The translations under genes and the position numbers were made by a program. From Epiperipatus broadwayi (taxonomy: Eukaryota; Onychophora; Udeonychophora; Euonychophora; Peripatidae), in assembly GCA_028023455.1 (NCBI GenBank), contig JAQFVV010013304.1, forward strand, positions 99,581 through 163,580: DNA of 64,000 bases, given 5' to 3'. Shown piece after piece: positions 23,994 through 34,769 of the stretch. Within the stretch, counting starts at the first letter, position 1; each line of letters starts with the position of its first letter. The notes beneath the pieces were generated by a model. That model was given only the letters and a program-made list of their open reading frames with translations. It did no database searches and was not told the DNA's origin.

Positions 23994-25587
23994 TAACAAA
24001 TTAAAAATCCTTCTCCTTTTTTTTTTTCAAAAACTTTATTTTCTTATATCAATAAAAACAGTTGAAACGTTGGAGTTTTGTATTATATATATTTTATAAT
24101 TTCTTTATCTGTCCTATGAATCTTATTATTTTATTTCTTTTAGAGATATACGGTCATGAATATCAATAAGCTTTTATAAATAATAACCCAGAAATTAAAA
24201 TAATCTCGTAATTCAAATAAATGCACAAGTTATAGCTTACATTCTAATATTTATTAATACACGCATATATTAATATCACAAACATAAGATTCATTCATTC
24301 CGATACATATATTATCAAAGTACACATTCATGAAAGAGTGCAACTATGCTTCAGAGTTGTATTTATAAAACAATTTAATCCATTTTCTAATTACTTTTTT
24401 TAAGTTGGAAAAAAGCACATATTTCTTAATTTTGTATTAGATGTTCACTTAATATATAGAGAGAAAGTCAAAGTTACTTCACTTGAGAGCGAACGTTCGC
24501 ATGTTTAAGGTTGATGATCTATAAGCTTACAGTATTACAATGGCGATTGTTTTAGAGAGAGTGGTCAGTCTGAAAGATGATGAAAGATTCCATGATGTTT
24601 ACACCTATGATAATCTATATTAGAGGTGTTAGGTAGATGATTCAAAATTGAAGGCATGAATGTTATTGTTGTTTGGAGTTTCACATCACTTCACTTGCTT
24701 AGACGCAAAATCTCCTGAGACAAAGATCATCATAGTAGGCAGTTCACAAAAGCTATACTGGCTGGGTCAGTGAATCCACATGATTCTTTTACCCCAACAT
24801 TTTGATGGGATCCATTCTTATTAATTTTTATTAATTAATCAAATCAGTTTTTGAAAATTTAATTTCCATGTTGGTCTTTTCCAAATCACTACAAAATCAA
24901 GAAAAAATATATAGTTCTTTTCTTTTAACTCTCTTTCACCTCACTTTTTTTTGATCCATTATGCCGATGACTCTATCTCAGGAATGCTTTTAGCTTCCAT
25001 TGTTCCAAAATACTAAATTGACCAGTTCTTGGAATTCTGAAGACAAGTATCATTATCAGAAATCGCCCTTGGCACAACCTGAAATTCCTTTATTACTCTC
25101 CAGCCTTATATTTTAATTTGCTTTTATTAAGAAAATATGCGCTACAAATGACATTATTTAAATAATTATAACTTACGATAATAAACAACAAAAAATATAT
25201 AAACGAAAAAATATATAAAATACAACCCCGCACATAACCGCTTCTCTCCATCTTCACATACAAATCTGTTAGTAATTAATTATACGCAACATCACAACAA
25301 CACATGTAATAAATATATATGTATATGTTCATGCCTTTAAATGGTTAGTGTATTTCACTCACACTCTTTTGTAACAGGGTTCGAATGTATATCTATAACT
25401 TTTCTTGCATCTATCAATTTAATTCATAATAACAATTGCAATAAACACTCTTTTGTAATCATTATTGCCTTTAACTTCCTTTAGTACTCGTATTCGAACC
25501 CAGCTACTGTTACAATATATATATATGTTCAGTTTTGATATAAGAAAATAAAGTTATTGAAAAGAAAGAAGGATTTTTAATTTGTTA
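23994..25587. mobile_element. Candidate non-autonomous element bounded by ~60-bp terminal inverted repeats
   Basis: The left end (23994-24060, taacaaattaaaaatccttc and onward) is reverse-complementary to the right end (25527-25587, ending gaaggatttttaatttgtta) apart from homopolymer-length differences. Flanking bases are ata on both sides, so a 2-3 bp TA-type target duplication is possible. The ~1.6-kb interior has no intact transposase. A smaller inverted pair inside (gtaacagggttcgaat near 25373 with attcgaaccc...tgttac near 25490) adds further foldback. Superfamily not assigned; it could also be a palindromic fragment of another repeat. Confidence 0.5.
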
Positions 25588-26184
25588 ATATTATTTAATT
25601 TCAAATAAATATATATGGGTGGAGGTGGGTAAGTTAGAAATTAATTATAAATTAGTTAATTATAAAAAGAATAATTCTATTTATTTTTAACTATTTAGTA
25701 TTAGCACAATAAATGGAAATGATTATTAAAAATATGTTTCTATATATTATGGACAATTATTTAATACTGGGATATTTTTCATAATTATTCCAATTTCAAT
25801 TAAAATAAACGCAGTTTCAATAGTATTTGACTTTTTTTTTAAAAAAGTAATTACTTTAATGATATTTTAAAATTGATATTAAAACAAATCATGATTTTTA
25901 AAAAAGTGGTCGACATTTCCCTTTTTATTGAAAAGTTGATTTTTTTAAAAAAATGCTTAATAAAATTATATTTTAAATGAACTTTATGTAATACACATGA
26001 TTTTACTATAAATTGACTTAATATTTATAATTTAGATATACTTATACAAAAACTTTGAGGATTCCATCATCAGATTTTTAATGAAATGGATGACTGAAAA
26101 GTTGGAGAGTCGAGAGGATTGTAGCTTATCTATTAAAGTTGTAAATTTGCTATCTAAATATAAACTGAGCACTGATTATATTTT

Positions 26185-26370
26185 TGTAGGATATGATGAT
26201 GCATACCAACTGATGAGTGCTTGTTCAGTATGAAATACATGTATTGGAGATCATTTATATCTTTCATGTCTATGTGGTCATGGGTATCAGTTATGCTGTA
26301 TAAAGTGGATGACTTATTAAAGGAGCTTGAAAATCTGTTCTCAAATCATCTTTAGTTACATCTGGCTTAT
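26185..26370 (+). repeat. ~200-bp hammerhead-bearing repeat, copy c
   Basis: Hammerhead-like core first, then gagatcatttatatc, a tgtggtcatgggtatcag block, a relic of the agatagagtg block, and a 3' part agcttgaaaatctg...ctcaaatcatctttagttacatc. Same order as copies a and b. Confidence 0.68.
26196..26254 (+). ncRNA. Hammerhead-like ribozyme fold, family 2 copy c
   Basis: The best-preserved core of the family. CTGATGA at 26210-26216; helix II GTGCT with AGTAT (two G-U wobbles), loop tgttc; GAAA at 26232-26235; minimal helix III (A26235 with T26242, T26236 with G26241) closed by acat; cleavage triplet GTA ending at 26243. Helix I: CCAA (26206-26209) with TTGG (26244-26247), an internal loop, then ATGAT (26196-26200) with ATCAT (26250-26254). 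This is the full type-I layout with a very short helix III, as in animal retrozymes and PLE hammerheads. Confidence 0.68.
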
Positions 26371-26514
26371 GTATGTACACTATACTTATGCACTAACTAA
26401 TTCTGAAATAAATTAATATGTATACCACTTCTGTATACATCATATTTAGAATATGTATATTATATTTATATGGTAATGAATTATCAAGGAACTTAAAATA
26501 TGAAAACATAATTT

Positions 26515-26622
26515 TTTTTAAGTGTCATAGCATCGGCTGGGACACAAACCCGCAACCCAGGCAACTGCCTGCAAGTGCAAGGCAATCGCGCTGACTTCTC
26601 GACCACCAATGCAAGACATGAA
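26515..26622 (-). repeat. tRNA-derived SINE, copy 5
   Basis: Minus strand. agtgtcatagcatcggctgg tail read in reverse, B-box relic aaacccgcaac, then aaggcaatcgcgctgac and the A-box end tctcgaccaccaatgc. Nearly full length. Confidence 0.72.
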
Positions 26623-26639
26623 AACATAATTTGTGGTAA

Positions 26640-28060
26640 AAAGTGTTTGATATATTTTTACATTGGGAATGTGAATATTTTTTTAAAAAAATTCTTAACA
26701 AAATTATATTGTAAATTAACTTTATTTACTACAGATAATTTTCCTTTAAATCTGCTATCCACTGGTCAGGATTTTAAAAAAAAACTAGAATAATTTATCG
26801 AAAATATTTTGGTACTACATTGACAATGATTTATATAAAGTGTAACAAATTTGAATAAATTTTATTGAATCTAAATCTATTAAATCTTTATTTTAAAATC
26901 TGATTTTAGCTTAAATCAAGCTTTCAGTTAAATAAAAAATATACATGCATTTCTAAAAACATGCATTACTTAAAACATATTGAAATGCTAAGTATGATTT
27001 TTAAATATGATATCAAAATATTTGATTTTTTTTCTTTTCTGTAATATAGATTTAAGAAACTAGGGTTTAAATACTTTAGTGGCATACTGTGTTACCAGTG
27101 ATTTATTTCAAATGTAATAAATTTAAACAAATGTTATTGAATGTAAATATACTGAACCTGAATTCTACATTTTATTTGGTGCCATTCTATTAGCTGGTGT
27201 TGGACACATGATGGCATTGTTGCTACACAAACACACAGAGATATAACATTACTGGGCTGCTGGCATAAAAATTAATTTTTAATATCTTTATATAATAATG
27301 TATGTTAGTGTATCTACAAAATCAACAAGTTCATTTATTTGTTATTTAGTTGATGATGTGGAATATATGTATATAAATGAGAAAATGGATGGTAAAAATT
27401 AAAATAACTTCAAAACAATTTTTTAAAAAAAATTTACTCTCAACCTGCTATGTAAGGTAGGACTAATTTGTAAACAAATTATACAAGTTATATTATATAT
27501 GTATACTTAATCAACCAGATATGTATTAATTAATTATGCATTAGAAGACGACAGTTATATACATGTCTGCTAATTTAATATTTGGAATAGACAGCTACCA
27601 TATAATATTTTTCAAATATTTATATATTCAGTACTAACAAGATCTATGTGCATCAATAGTTAAATGATGATAGCTATTAATTAATCATGCTAAGAATAAA
27701 ATGCTGGTATAATACATGTAAATTAATTAAATGTCTTTAAGGGAAAGTGGTTTTTATTCATTTCATAATGGATTGTTTTAGCATAGTAACATATGTTGAT
27801 TGTATACTTATAGATTAATGTTCATAAGACTTTAATATTTATGGTTCTTTGACTGTATCTACAATATGGTAGTACTTGTTAATAATATTGTGTGTTTATG
27901 TTTTTTTATTTTTTTCCAAAATACTTCATCGGCCAATCCTTAAATACTGGAGATGCCCAGAGTGAACTCCTCCTAAATAATCAAACCAAAGAAATGGACA
28001 TAAGCTACTGAAGCTTGTTTCATTCCTAAACCTGAGTTACATTAAGGCTTTCAAGATCAG
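26640..28060. other. AT-rich intergenic DNA, no gene seen
   Basis: No recognisable repeat or coding family. Confidence 0.55.
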
Positions 28061-28074
28061 GATTCTGGGTCATT

Positions 28075-28530
28075 GAATCAGGTCTTTTTTTGAAGAGAAC
28101 ACTTTTTGTGACAGGAATGGAACTTGCATCTGAACTGTGAGATGGTTTTGGAAATCTCCAGTCTCATCATTTCCCCACAGACACATCTCTTGGCATTCAG
28201 AAGTTGGTTGTTGTCCTGTAAAAATACCATGATGCCAGCTTCTGTGAACAGCAATTGCCACAATTTTAATATCTAGGATTTGCAGTCAGCCAATTTATTT
28301 GTCTCATACATGTTCTCACGCAAACGTGACTTTTTGTGTGATCTTGGCAAAATCATGCTTGGTTGCACCATTTCCAAATTTTTGAAGCTTACACATTGAT
28401 AGGTAGGTGTCGCAACAGGGTTACAATTGCTAGTAGGTAATAGTACATCAGGTGAATTGCAAGCTAATGAGTTTGTCATGCATATTTGAACAGTTTGGCA
28501 GGTTGAGGTCCAGTCACTCTCACATAACAC
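28075..28530 (-). pseudogene. Unidentified broken reading frame, Cys/His-containing
   Basis: One minus-strand frame runs from 28530 to about 28078 with a single in-frame TAG at 28273-28275. The first part is Ser/Thr/Cys-rich and ends in a basic stretch (HKKSRLRENMYE). After the stop it continues with WQLLFTEAGIMVFLQ and a Cys/His cluster (CVCGEMM...FRCKFHSCHKKCS) reminiscent of a zinc-binding module. Composition is less AT-biased than the surroundings. I do not recognise the family; it may be a processed pseudogene or a transposon fragment. No splice context was evident. Confidence 0.33.
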
Positions 28531-28589
28531 TGTAGTGAACTTTGACTGTGACTATTCAGTTAAAGTGTATAACACAAAGCAGGCTAGTA

Positions 28590-28720
28590 GTGGCCATATA
28601 AATGGCATCTTTCTGTACTTTTGCATAGAAATAATGCCAGCTGTGGCTGCATAAACTGCATAGTTCTATGTTTTTGCATAGAAATAATGCCATCAAGTGG
28701 CCAATACTGGCTAATAGAAC
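28590..28720. repeat. ~60-bp diverged tandem duplication
   Basis: The block catagaaataatgcca preceded by ttctgtactttt/ttctatgttttt occurs twice (near 28624 and 28678), with similar flanks. Confidence 0.6.
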
Positions 28721-28769
28721 AGTATCTTTTATTATAATTTAAATAAAAGTATTTACAGACAAACACATA

Positions 28770-29710
28770 AAAAGTATTACTTATAAAAGTATTTAATAAC
28801 AGAAAACACTTTTATTAGATGATAAAATAAAGTATTTAATAGATCAGAGTATCTGTTTGTCTTCTGAATACTAATAAATGATAAAAAGTAGTAGTAATTA
28901 TATATTTTATAACAAAATGGTTAATAATATATAGAAGCATTATTCTATATCTAGGTCTCCACCAACCTTATGTTTAAAATATACTTAATTTATTACATAC
29001 AGTGTAAAATGCATATAAATTAATGTATACTAATATAAATATTTTCAATGGTTAAAGATCAAAAACATTAAAATATAACAGTAGTATTTGTAAATACAAT
29101 TAATGTTCTACACATTTCACATTCTTGAAACATATGAATAAAGACATCTGAAAAAACAAAAGTCTACAAGTTGTCAAACATTCTGCACTCATAATTTTAC
29201 CTGCAACCAATCCTTATTACTAATCACATTTGTAGATTTAAGTTTTATTTATACCTATGAAACATACTCTTAAAAAAGATGTTGCATCACTCCAGGTATT
29301 TAAGTGCAATTAAAATCAGATAGCCTAATTTTAACTTAAGATAAAATTTATTATTGGATTAGGGATAATCTCTAATTTAATAAACTATTAATAATAATTA
29401 TTAATGTATTTATTTCAAGTATTTAATTTCAAAGTGGGGAGTGATAATTTTTTTTATTTGTCAGTCAAAATAGAAAAATCTAAATTCTGTACCTGTCAAT
29501 TAAAACTGCCAAGACAAGCTGAAACTATGGGATATGATACTAACAATGGTATTTGTTATAATCGAATAAATCAAAAAAAAAATTTTTAATCTGGATGACA
29601 ATTAGAAAAACAGCGATTGGATTTTGGGGGTATTATAATTTATAATTTAGCTTTAGACATTAATATAAATCGCAAACCAAATTTTTATAATCATGTCATA
29701 AATACATAAT
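28770..29710. other. AT-rich intergenic DNA, no gene seen
   Basis: Short open frame at 29404-29589 has no recognisable motif. Confidence 0.55.
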
Positions 29711-29711
29711 A

Positions 29712-30352
29712 TTTAAATTATAATTATAATAAAAATAACAAATTTAATGGTAATAAACTATTAAAAACAGTCTCTAAATCTGAAGAAGTACTTTCAGTTA
29801 ATTTCTTAAACCTGCCTCAACTGCCACCAAAAAAAAAATAAAAACAAAACAAAGCTTAAGCAAACGTCATAAATTCAAATCCCATGAAACCAATATTTTA
29901 ATGTTAGCAGCTTGTCTATTAAATGCATGTTATTCCTATTTATAAAAATTGACTCCTTAATGTTTTTTTTATTATGGTTTCTCTCTTCATGAAGAATTTT
30001 CACATTTTCAAAATCAAATTTAAATTTATATTTACATGTTTTTTTCATGATCAAAGAAAATCGAAGGAGATATTAAATCACCATTATTCTTACTTTTTTA
30101 CAGGCTTAAATTAAAGAGGCAATTTTTATAAATAGGAATAAAATGCATTAGTAAATAGACAAGCTGCTAACATTAAAATACGAGATTCATGGGCTTTGAA
30201 TTGATGACGTTTGCTTCCGCTTTGTTTGTTTTTATTTCATTTAATGGCAGTTGAAGCAGGTTTAAAAAATTAAGGAAAAGTACTTCTGCAGATTTAAAGA
30301 CTGTTTTTAATAGTTTATTACCGTTAAACTTATTATTTTTATTATAATTACA
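29712..30352. mobile_element. Penelope-like element relic arranged as an inverted repeat
   Basis: Left arm about 29712-29965 and right arm about 30107-30352 are reverse complements with modest divergence, around a unique ~140-bp centre. Read on the minus strand, centre and left arm give a frame with FDFENVKILHEERN and IKESIFINRNN. This matches the C-terminal part downstream of the GIY-YIG endonuclease in the PLE at 45.6-46.1 kb, which has the equivalent NIQILQNERNNN and IKEAML. The right arm carries the same region on the plus strand. Not coding. Confidence 0.68.
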
Positions 30353-31757
30353 ATTTTGTGTTAATTAACTGGATATTTTATTTATATTAAATATTTAAAT
30401 TCATATATTTTAAATATAATTTTAAATTATATAGAAGATTAAATTTATTTACGTTCCTTTTCCACTTCACACATAAACAATACTATCTATTTTTTATACA
30501 CTTCCCACAAATATCTTAAATCGGTTGAATTGATCAAATAGCATTTTTCATATTTCAGTTCTTATTAATATAGTTATTTGTATGAGAAGACTGAAAAAAA
30601 TGTGACTTGCGTGGATATGTTTGTGTTTGTCGTCAATAGCAATGGTAGTAATAATTAACCCAGTCAGTTGGATTTTTTTTATATTATCACCATTATTATT
30701 TGTAATTTTAATGCTTCTTTTGAAATGTTAAATGGCTGTTTAATAATGAGACTAATGTTCTTATCATGAAATATAATCACTAATTCATTATGATGACGTC
30801 ATTTTCTTTTTTGCTTCATACTCCAACTGATGTTATTTTGTTTGTTTTGTATTGTAATAATTTTATTTATACTATTTGGATATTTCTTTTTTTAATTTTA
30901 TGAATACTATTTTTGTAATTTTTATCCAATCTAATATTGTCCTATAATCCTGCAGAATTGTACAATAAATATTTGCATTGAAATAAAAAATAATAATTTG
31001 GCTTTGGTAATAAATTTCAAGTGTGCCAGTTAAGCTAATAATAAACATACATCAACAAAAATATTCGTATATAATTGCAAATCCTAAAATTTTGTTACTA
31101 ATCAGTGTAATTTTTAGGCTCCATGCTTAACCATTTTCCATTATTATTCGTAATTCCAGTATCTGTATCAGTCTCTTTCACCTTATATAAGCTGTGCTAC
31201 ATATCCTTTCCATTTACCCCAAAAATATAAAATGACCATTTCTTAAGAGCTCACATTTTGTAGATAAATGTAAATTTGATTAACTTTTAGGTAAACATCT
31301 ACTTTGCATAAAACTCTGACAATTTAAATATCAATTATGTACCCCTTACTTTGTCTAATGATAGCAATAATCGGGTGAAAAACTTTCACACTCGTTTTGA
31401 GCATAACTGAGAAACGAATTCTTATTATATTGTGATTTTATTTCCATATTTATTATTTGTTAAATCACAAAAACAAAGATTTAACAGAATCCACATTTAT
31501 TAAACTGATATTTCATTTGATATTTGTTAAAATTAAATAACTATGTTAATTTTTGATCAGTTAAATAGTGAATTTAGTGCATTTATGCTATCCATAAATC
31601 AATCTAATATAGAAAATTTACTTTTGATTCATAACAATATCAGTAAACACAATAGAGATAAATAAATACAAAACTAAAAGTATTTGTGGTATCATTACAT
31701 ATATTTTATAGCTTATTTAGTAGCTGTTATTTCCATTTCATATATATGTATATATAT
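30353..31757. other. AT-rich intergenic DNA, no gene seen
   Basis: No recognised feature. An aataaatattt motif near 30964 might end an old retrocopy, but I cannot identify one. Confidence 0.5.
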
Positions 31758-31796
31758 ATTACTATTTGCTGGATATTCCGAGTAGTTAAAAAAGCT

Positions 31797-31846
31797 AAAT
31801 GCTGACGTTTCAGTACAATATCAAGTACCTTCCTCAGGGCGTTCTC
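31797..31846 (-). ncRNA. Hammerhead-like core in PLE left arm
   Basis: Minus strand: CTGAGGA, a helix II of about 5 bp (GGTAC with GTACT, one G-U) and GAAACGTC, then AGCATT. Helix I would pair AACGC before the core with the AGCATT side, imperfectly. No loop is possible between AC and GT, so helix III could form only between two copies, as proposed for minimal dimeric hammerheads. Confidence 0.5.
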
Positions 31847-32029
31847 TTTCTCAAATTATAATAAGAATGCGCTTGAGATTTAAAATCGTTTTTATTGTTT
31901 TCTTTCTCCTCATATATTGGTTGAGGAGTTTTAAAATTTATTTTCTCTTCCAATAGCTTCTTCCAAATGTCGTTAATCTTCTTTAATTCACATCTTTCTA
32001 CTACTAATAAAATTCTTCTTCATAATGGT

Positions 32030-32672
32030 TTTAATTACAACATTATTAATAGGGCTTATACACATAAAAAGAAAAAAGATTTTGATACATCAGAAATTAA
32101 GACAATTTTGCCATATATAAAAGGAGTAACTGATAAAATTGGTAACATTTTAAAGAAAAATAATATTCACACAGTTTAGACTACTTATTAAAAAATTAGT
32201 GAAATATTTCCACTTCCTAGAGATAAAATTGCTTTGGAGTGTCATGGTGTATATGAAATTCCATATAGAGTCTGTTCACATACGTATATTGGACAGACTA
32301 ATTGTAGAATAAATATTAGAAAGGAAGAACACATTCTGGCAGTCAGAGAAAAATCCAATTCATCAGCTATTTATTCTCATATAAAATTAACAAAACATGA
32401 TATCAATTTTGAAAAAAAAAACAAATATTTTAGCAAAAATTGAATAATATGACCAGAGATTGCTAAGAGAAGCTATAGAGATTTTTAAAAGGCCCAAGAG
32501 CATAAATGAAAGATGTGAATTAAAGAAGATTAACAACATTTGGAGGAAGCTATTGGAAGAGAAAATAAATTTTAAAACTTCTCAACCAATATATGAGGAG
32601 AAAGAAAACAATAAAAACGATTTTAAATCTCACAAATATTCTTATTATAATTTGAGAAAGAGAACGCTCTGA
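32030..32672 (+). pseudogene. PLE GIY-YIG endonuclease region, frameshifted
   Basis: Open pieces at 31967-32179, 32234-32443 and 32460-32672 lie in order. The first has LPYIKGVTDKIGNILKK, a characteristic PLE linker after the RT. The second has the GIY-YIG domain: GVYEIPYRVCSHTYIGQTN with the conserved Y...YIG pair, then an Arg-rich helix (CRINIRKEEH) and the HxxxxxH-type ending (SHIKLTKHDINF). The third continues with LREAIEIFKRPKSIN, the family C-terminus. PLE proteins use the RT plus this endonuclease for target-primed reverse transcription. Stops and frameshifts show it is dead. The upstream RT domain is absent. Confidence 0.85.
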
Positions 32673-32712
32673 GGAAGGTACTTGATATTGTACTGAAACA
32701 TCAGAATTTAGC
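32661..32712 (+). ncRNA. Hammerhead-like core in PLE right arm
   Basis: CTGAGGA, helix II GGTAC/GTACT, GAAACATC, preceded by AACGCT and followed by AGAATT. Mirror partner of the left-arm core. The ATC triplet and weaker helix I suggest a less competent copy. Confidence 0.45.
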
Positions 32713-32912
32713 TTTTTTAACTACACGGGATATCCCACAAATAGTAATAATAATATAATATATGGGGGGGGGTGTTTGGATGTAAATGATTTAATACACA
32801 CTATACAAATATTCAAATAATATTATCAATATAAATTTTCATTCATGTCCTCTCATAAGTATTATCAAATTTTGCACAAAACAATGTTTTAATGAAAATA
32901 CCACCAATCTCT

Positions 32913-32924
32913 TGCAGAAGATAT
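32913..32924 (+). repeat. 12-bp target-site duplication, left copy
   Basis: tgcagaagatat here is repeated exactly at 34270-34281, immediately outside the concatemer. This implies one insertion of the whole multimer into a site reading tctTGCAGAAGATATgtt. Confidence 0.78.
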
Positions 32925-34269
32925 ATAAATAAGCATTTATTTTTTATAGCGTCTGTATATAATTGTAATTACATTCATATCCTTTCAAGCCAATTGTGCA
33001 AACGCTTTGCGAGTGTTAAATAATAAATGAATACCCTCTGACCAATACAAGATATAGAATTTATGCAGGAATAAAAAGAATCCCTCTTATTCCTACGACT
33101 CAAATATTTATATATGAGCAAATCTGAAGTACTGGAACAGAAGGCGTGATGATAGAATGGTCACTTTAAATTACTATATACAATGTCTGAATGAATGACA
33201 CCAATGAAATTTTCTAGAATTTACTAAATGTCATTCCAACTGAAACTTAATCATATATATAAATAAGCATTTATTTTTTATAGCGTCTGTATATAATTGT
33301 AATTACATTCATATCGGCCTTTCAAGCCAATTGTGCAAATGCTTTGCGAGTGTTAAATAATAAATGAATACCCTCTGACCAATACAAGATATAGAATTTA
33401 TGCAGGAATAAAAAGAATCCCTCTTATTCCTATGACGCAAATATTTATATATGAGCAAATCTGAAGTACTGGAACAGAAGGCATGATGATAGAACGGTCA
33501 CTTTAAATTACTATATACAATGTCTGAATGAATGACGCCGATGAAATTTTCTAGAATTTACTAAACGTCATTCCAACTGAAACTTAATCATATATATATA
33601 AATAAGCATTTATTTTTTATAGCATCTGTATATAATTGTAATTACCTTCATATCGGCCTTTCAAGCCAATTGTGCAAACGCTTTGTGAGTGTTAAATAAT
33701 AAATGAATACCCTCTGACCAATACAAGATATAGAATTTATGCAGGAATAAAAAGAATCCCTCTTATTCCTACAACTCAAATATTTATATATGAGCAAATC
33801 TGAAGTACTGGAACAGAAGGCGGGACGATAGAACGGTCACTTTAATTTACTATATACAATGTCAGAGGGTATTCATTTATTATTTAACAAAGCATTTGCA
33901 CAATTGGCTTGAAAGGCCGATATGAATGTAATTACAATTATATACAGATGCTATAAAAAATAAATGTTTATTTATATATATGATTAAGTTTCAGTTGGAA
34001 TGACGTTTAGTAAATTCTAGAAAATTTCATCAGTGTCATTCATTCAGACATTGTATATAGTAATTTAAAGTGACCATTCTATCGTCCCGCCTTCTGTTGC
34101 AGTACTTCAGATTTGCTCATATATAAATATTTCAGTCGTAGGAATAAGAGGGATTCTTTTTATTCCTGCATAAATTCTATATCTTGTATTGGTCAGAGGG
34201 TATTCATTTATTATTTAACACTCGCAAAGCGTTTGCACAATTGGTTTGAAAGGCTGATATGAATGTAAT
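32925..34269. repeat. Concatemer of ~335-bp repeat: three direct units then inverted units
   Basis: Units begin (ataaataagcatttatttt) near 32925, 33258 and 33599. The third is cut at about 33861, where orientation flips; the inverted part (33862-34269) holds a partial unit followed by most of another. Units are nearly identical, so the array is young. No coding frame. The block is bounded by the direct repeat listed separately. Confidence 0.9.
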
Positions 34270-34281
34270 TGCAGAAGATAT
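34270..34281 (+). repeat. 12-bp target-site duplication, right copy
   Basis: Exact partner of 32913-32924. Confidence 0.78.
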
Positions 34282-34694
34282 GTTTTATAAATAAATTATA
34301 TCATCAGCTGCCTTTAATACTATATGAGTTTCAATCAATCATAGTAAAACAAATTCTATTTAAGATCATCAGCAATACTTAATTTTATACTTATTTGCAT
34401 ATTTAAATATTTATTTGGAAAAAAAAATAGAAATGAGTTTATCTAAAAAATCTGCCTTATTTATTAACAATAAGATGATACAATGGAGCCTTTAGTTAAA
34501 TTACTGCTAATTTTCATCTAAACTAAAGCAGAATTTGTATTGCTATGTTTGGTGAAATCTCAACAAATTTAAAAGACTGCTAACGATATTGGTTTTTGGC
34601 GAAACTTGTCTAGCAAGAGACAGATGTTTTGCATCAAATATTATAGCTTGAAAGTTCATGCAAATTTCTTTAGAGGATGTTACTATAACAAAGT

Positions 34695-34695
<1 letters not shown>

Positions 34696-34766
<71 letters not shown>
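34696..34766 (+). repeat. (TA)n microsatellite
   Basis: About 70 bp of pure TA. Confidence 0.95.
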
Positions 34767-34768
<2 letters not shown>

Positions 34769-34769
34769 G

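Larger units (their letters stand above)
31758..32748 (+). mobile_element. Penelope-like element, truncated, with ~240-bp inverted terminal arms
   Basis: Outer arms 31758-31998 (minus orientation) and 32508-32748 (plus) are reverse complements and represent the 3' end of the element. Between them lies coding relic on the plus strand. Each arm carries a hammerhead-like core, as known for the terminal repeats of PLEs. The coding part lacks the reverse transcriptase; only its C-terminal linker and the endonuclease remain. The arrangement matches the partial, inverted multi-copy insertions known for PLEs. Confidence 0.82.

Noticed and set aside
32925-34269. Hammerhead in the 335-bp concatemer unit
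   Set aside because: I found no CTGANGA followed by a hairpin and GAAA on either strand of the unit.
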